This document shows positions 63,063 to 64,000 of a DNA stretch of 64,000 bases, piece after piece (position 1 is the stretch's first letter; every line of letters starts with the position of its first letter). The translations under genes were made by a program, and so were the position numbers. The DNA comes from Kribbella italica (GTDB lineage Bacteria; Actinomycetota; Actinomycetes; Propionibacteriales; Kribbellaceae). The notes beneath the pieces were generated by a model. That model was not told the origin of the DNA and ran no database searches. It saw nothing but the letters and a program-made list of their open reading frames with translations. The stretch covers positions 1,116,001-1,180,000 of the forward strand of contig NZ_JACHMY010000001.1 in assembly GCF_014205135.1 (NCBI RefSeq), read 5' to 3'.

Positions 63063-64000
63063 ATGCGTGTCTGGCACGGTTTGGACGAAGTGGGCCCTGA
63101 CTACGGTCCGTCGGTCGTCACCATCGGCAACTTCGACGGCGTGCACCGCGGCCACCAGGAGGTGCTGGCGCACGCCCGCGCGCGGGCCGAGCAGCTCGGT
63201 GGTCTGCCGGTGGTCGCGCTCACCTTCGACCCGCACCCGATGGCCGTGCTGCGCCCCGACAAGGCGCCCGCGACGATCAGCGAGCCGGAGGAGCGGGCCA
63301 AGCTGCTCGGCGACGCCGGGGCCGACGCGGTGCTCATCCTGCCGTTCGACAAGGAGACGTCGAACTGGTCGCCCCAGGAGTTCATCGACCGCGTCCTGGT
63401 CGGCACCCTGCACGTCCAGGCCGTCGTCGTCGGCGAGAACTTCCGGTTCGGCCACAAGGCGGCCGGGCACGTCGACACCCTGGTCGAGGCGGGGGCCGCG
63501 GCCGGGTTCGAGGTCGAGGGCCTCGCGCTGCGCGGTGAGGGCCAGCCCTGGTCGTCGACGTACGTCCGGGAGCTGATCGCGGCCGGCGACGTCGAGAAGG
63601 TCGCGGTCGCGCTGGGCCGCCCGTTGCGGGTCGTCGGCACGGTGGTCGAGGGCGACAAGCGCGGCCGCGAGCTCGGCTACCCGACCGCGAACATCCCGGC
63701 CGAGTCCGGGTCCGCGATCCCGCTCGACGGCGTGTACGCCGGATGGCTGCGCGTGCTCGAGCCGGCGCCCGGCGCTCCGGCGTACGGCGATGCCTTCCCG
63801 GCCGCGATCAGCGTCGGCAGCAACCCGACGTTCGACGGGATCGACCGCCGGGTCGAGTCGTACGTGCTGGACCGCGACGACCTGGAGCTGTACGGCTCGC
63901 GGGTCGCGGTGGACTTCGTGGCCCGGCTGCGTGGCTCGCAGATCCGCTTCGACACGATCGAGGCGCTGCTGGTCCAGATGAAGACCGACGTCGACCAGGC
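63063..64000 (+). CDS. ribF: bifunctional riboflavin kinase/FAD synthetase (3' end outside window)
   Basis: 312 codons present, still open at the window end. It makes FMN and then FAD. N-terminal FMN adenylyltransferase: TIGNFDGVHRGHQE (about residues 20-33), FDPHPMAVLRP, GENFRFGHKAAG and SSTYVRELI. The C-terminal riboflavin kinase begins GDKRGRELGYPTANI and continues through VGSNPTFDG. Usually next to truB; here separated by the sir2 region and the element. No stop seen, so the frame is not closed in this window. Confidence 0.95.
   Translation, partial: MRVWHGLDEVGPDYGPSVVTIGNFDGVHRGHQEVLAHARARAEQLGGLPVVALTFDPHPMAVLRPDKAPATISEPEERAKLLGDAGADAVLILPFDKETSNWSPQEFIDRVLVGTLHVQAVVVGENFRFGHKAAGHVDTLVEAGAAAGFEVEGLALRGEGQPWSSTYVRELIAAGDVEKVAVALGRPLRVVGTVVEGDKRGRELGYPTANIPAESGSAIPLDGVYAGWLRVLEPAPGAPAYGDAFPAAISVGSNPTFDGIDRRVESYVLDRDDLELYGSRVAVDFVARLRGSQIRFDTIEALLVQMKTDVDQ

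Overview
This window is one contiguous stretch of a very GC-rich actinobacterial chromosome. Codon use, many GTG starts, ATGA/GTGA gene junctions and gene families (DUF2567, DUF3352, DUF4439, leaderless-type promoters) all fit this. The gene content suggests a Nocardioidaceae/Kribbella-like organism, but that genus guess is inference, not shown by a marker gene.

Layout. 1-6.1 kb: the 3' part of dnaE, then two membrane-anchored actinobacterial proteins (DUF2567, DUF3352). 6-16 kb: small accessory genes: an alpha/beta hydrolase plus MFS exporter divergent from an XRE/MmyB-type regulator, two VOC proteins, a secreted propeller-like protein, recQ, an AraC regulator and a methyltransferase. 15.6-17.4 kb: ilvD. 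17.4-19.25 kb: 1.8 kb with no gene, made of low-complexity repeats that start at the ilvD terminator. 19.3-20.5 kb: a MazF-type toxin-antitoxin pair and a Lon-substrate-binding-domain protein. 20.6-24.5 kb: hisD-hisC-hisB-hisH, with two tiny ORFs exactly bridging the hisC/hisB and hisB/hisH gaps. 24.8-31.6 kb: a LivFGHMK-type ABC importer operon containing an acyl-CoA ligase gene. 31.7-33.7 kb: a Tat-exported PhoX-type phosphatase and a YhhN protein.

33.8-42.3 kb is the most interesting chromosomal region: a compact seven-gene leftward operon (cupin, MetRS-like protein, DAO/N-hydroxylase fusion, small beta-barrel-like protein, ATP-grasp, MFS, ATP-grasp) with its own promoter and terminator. 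Cupin + MetRS-like protein + amino-acid N-hydroxylase + DAO-family flavoenzyme is the signature of the N-N-bond (hydrazine, hydrazinoacetic-acid type) machinery known from the s56-p1 pathway. Here the parts are split and fused differently, and two ATP-grasp ligases suggest a short peptide-like hydrazine product.

42.4-50.3 kb: the translation/transcription core cluster DUF4439-lipoprotein-rimP-nusA-rnpM-infB-rbfA-truB. 50.3-51.7 kb: a stand-alone PEP-utiliser swivel domain divergent from two regulator-like genes. 51.85-60.46 kb: an ~8.6 kb integrative element inserted inside a sir2-family deacetylase gene, splitting it in the GAGIST|ESG motif. It carries a large serine integrase at one end, a small serine resolvase at the other, replication-initiator-like and terminase-small-subunit-like genes, and an XRE/TPR regulator. 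It has no conjugation gene, so it looks more like a satellite island than a conjugative element. The crossover dinucleotide AC can be read from both junctions. After it come a DUF998 membrane protein, a secreted SGNH hydrolase and the start of ribF, cut by the window end. No rRNA, tRNA or CRISPR locus was seen.
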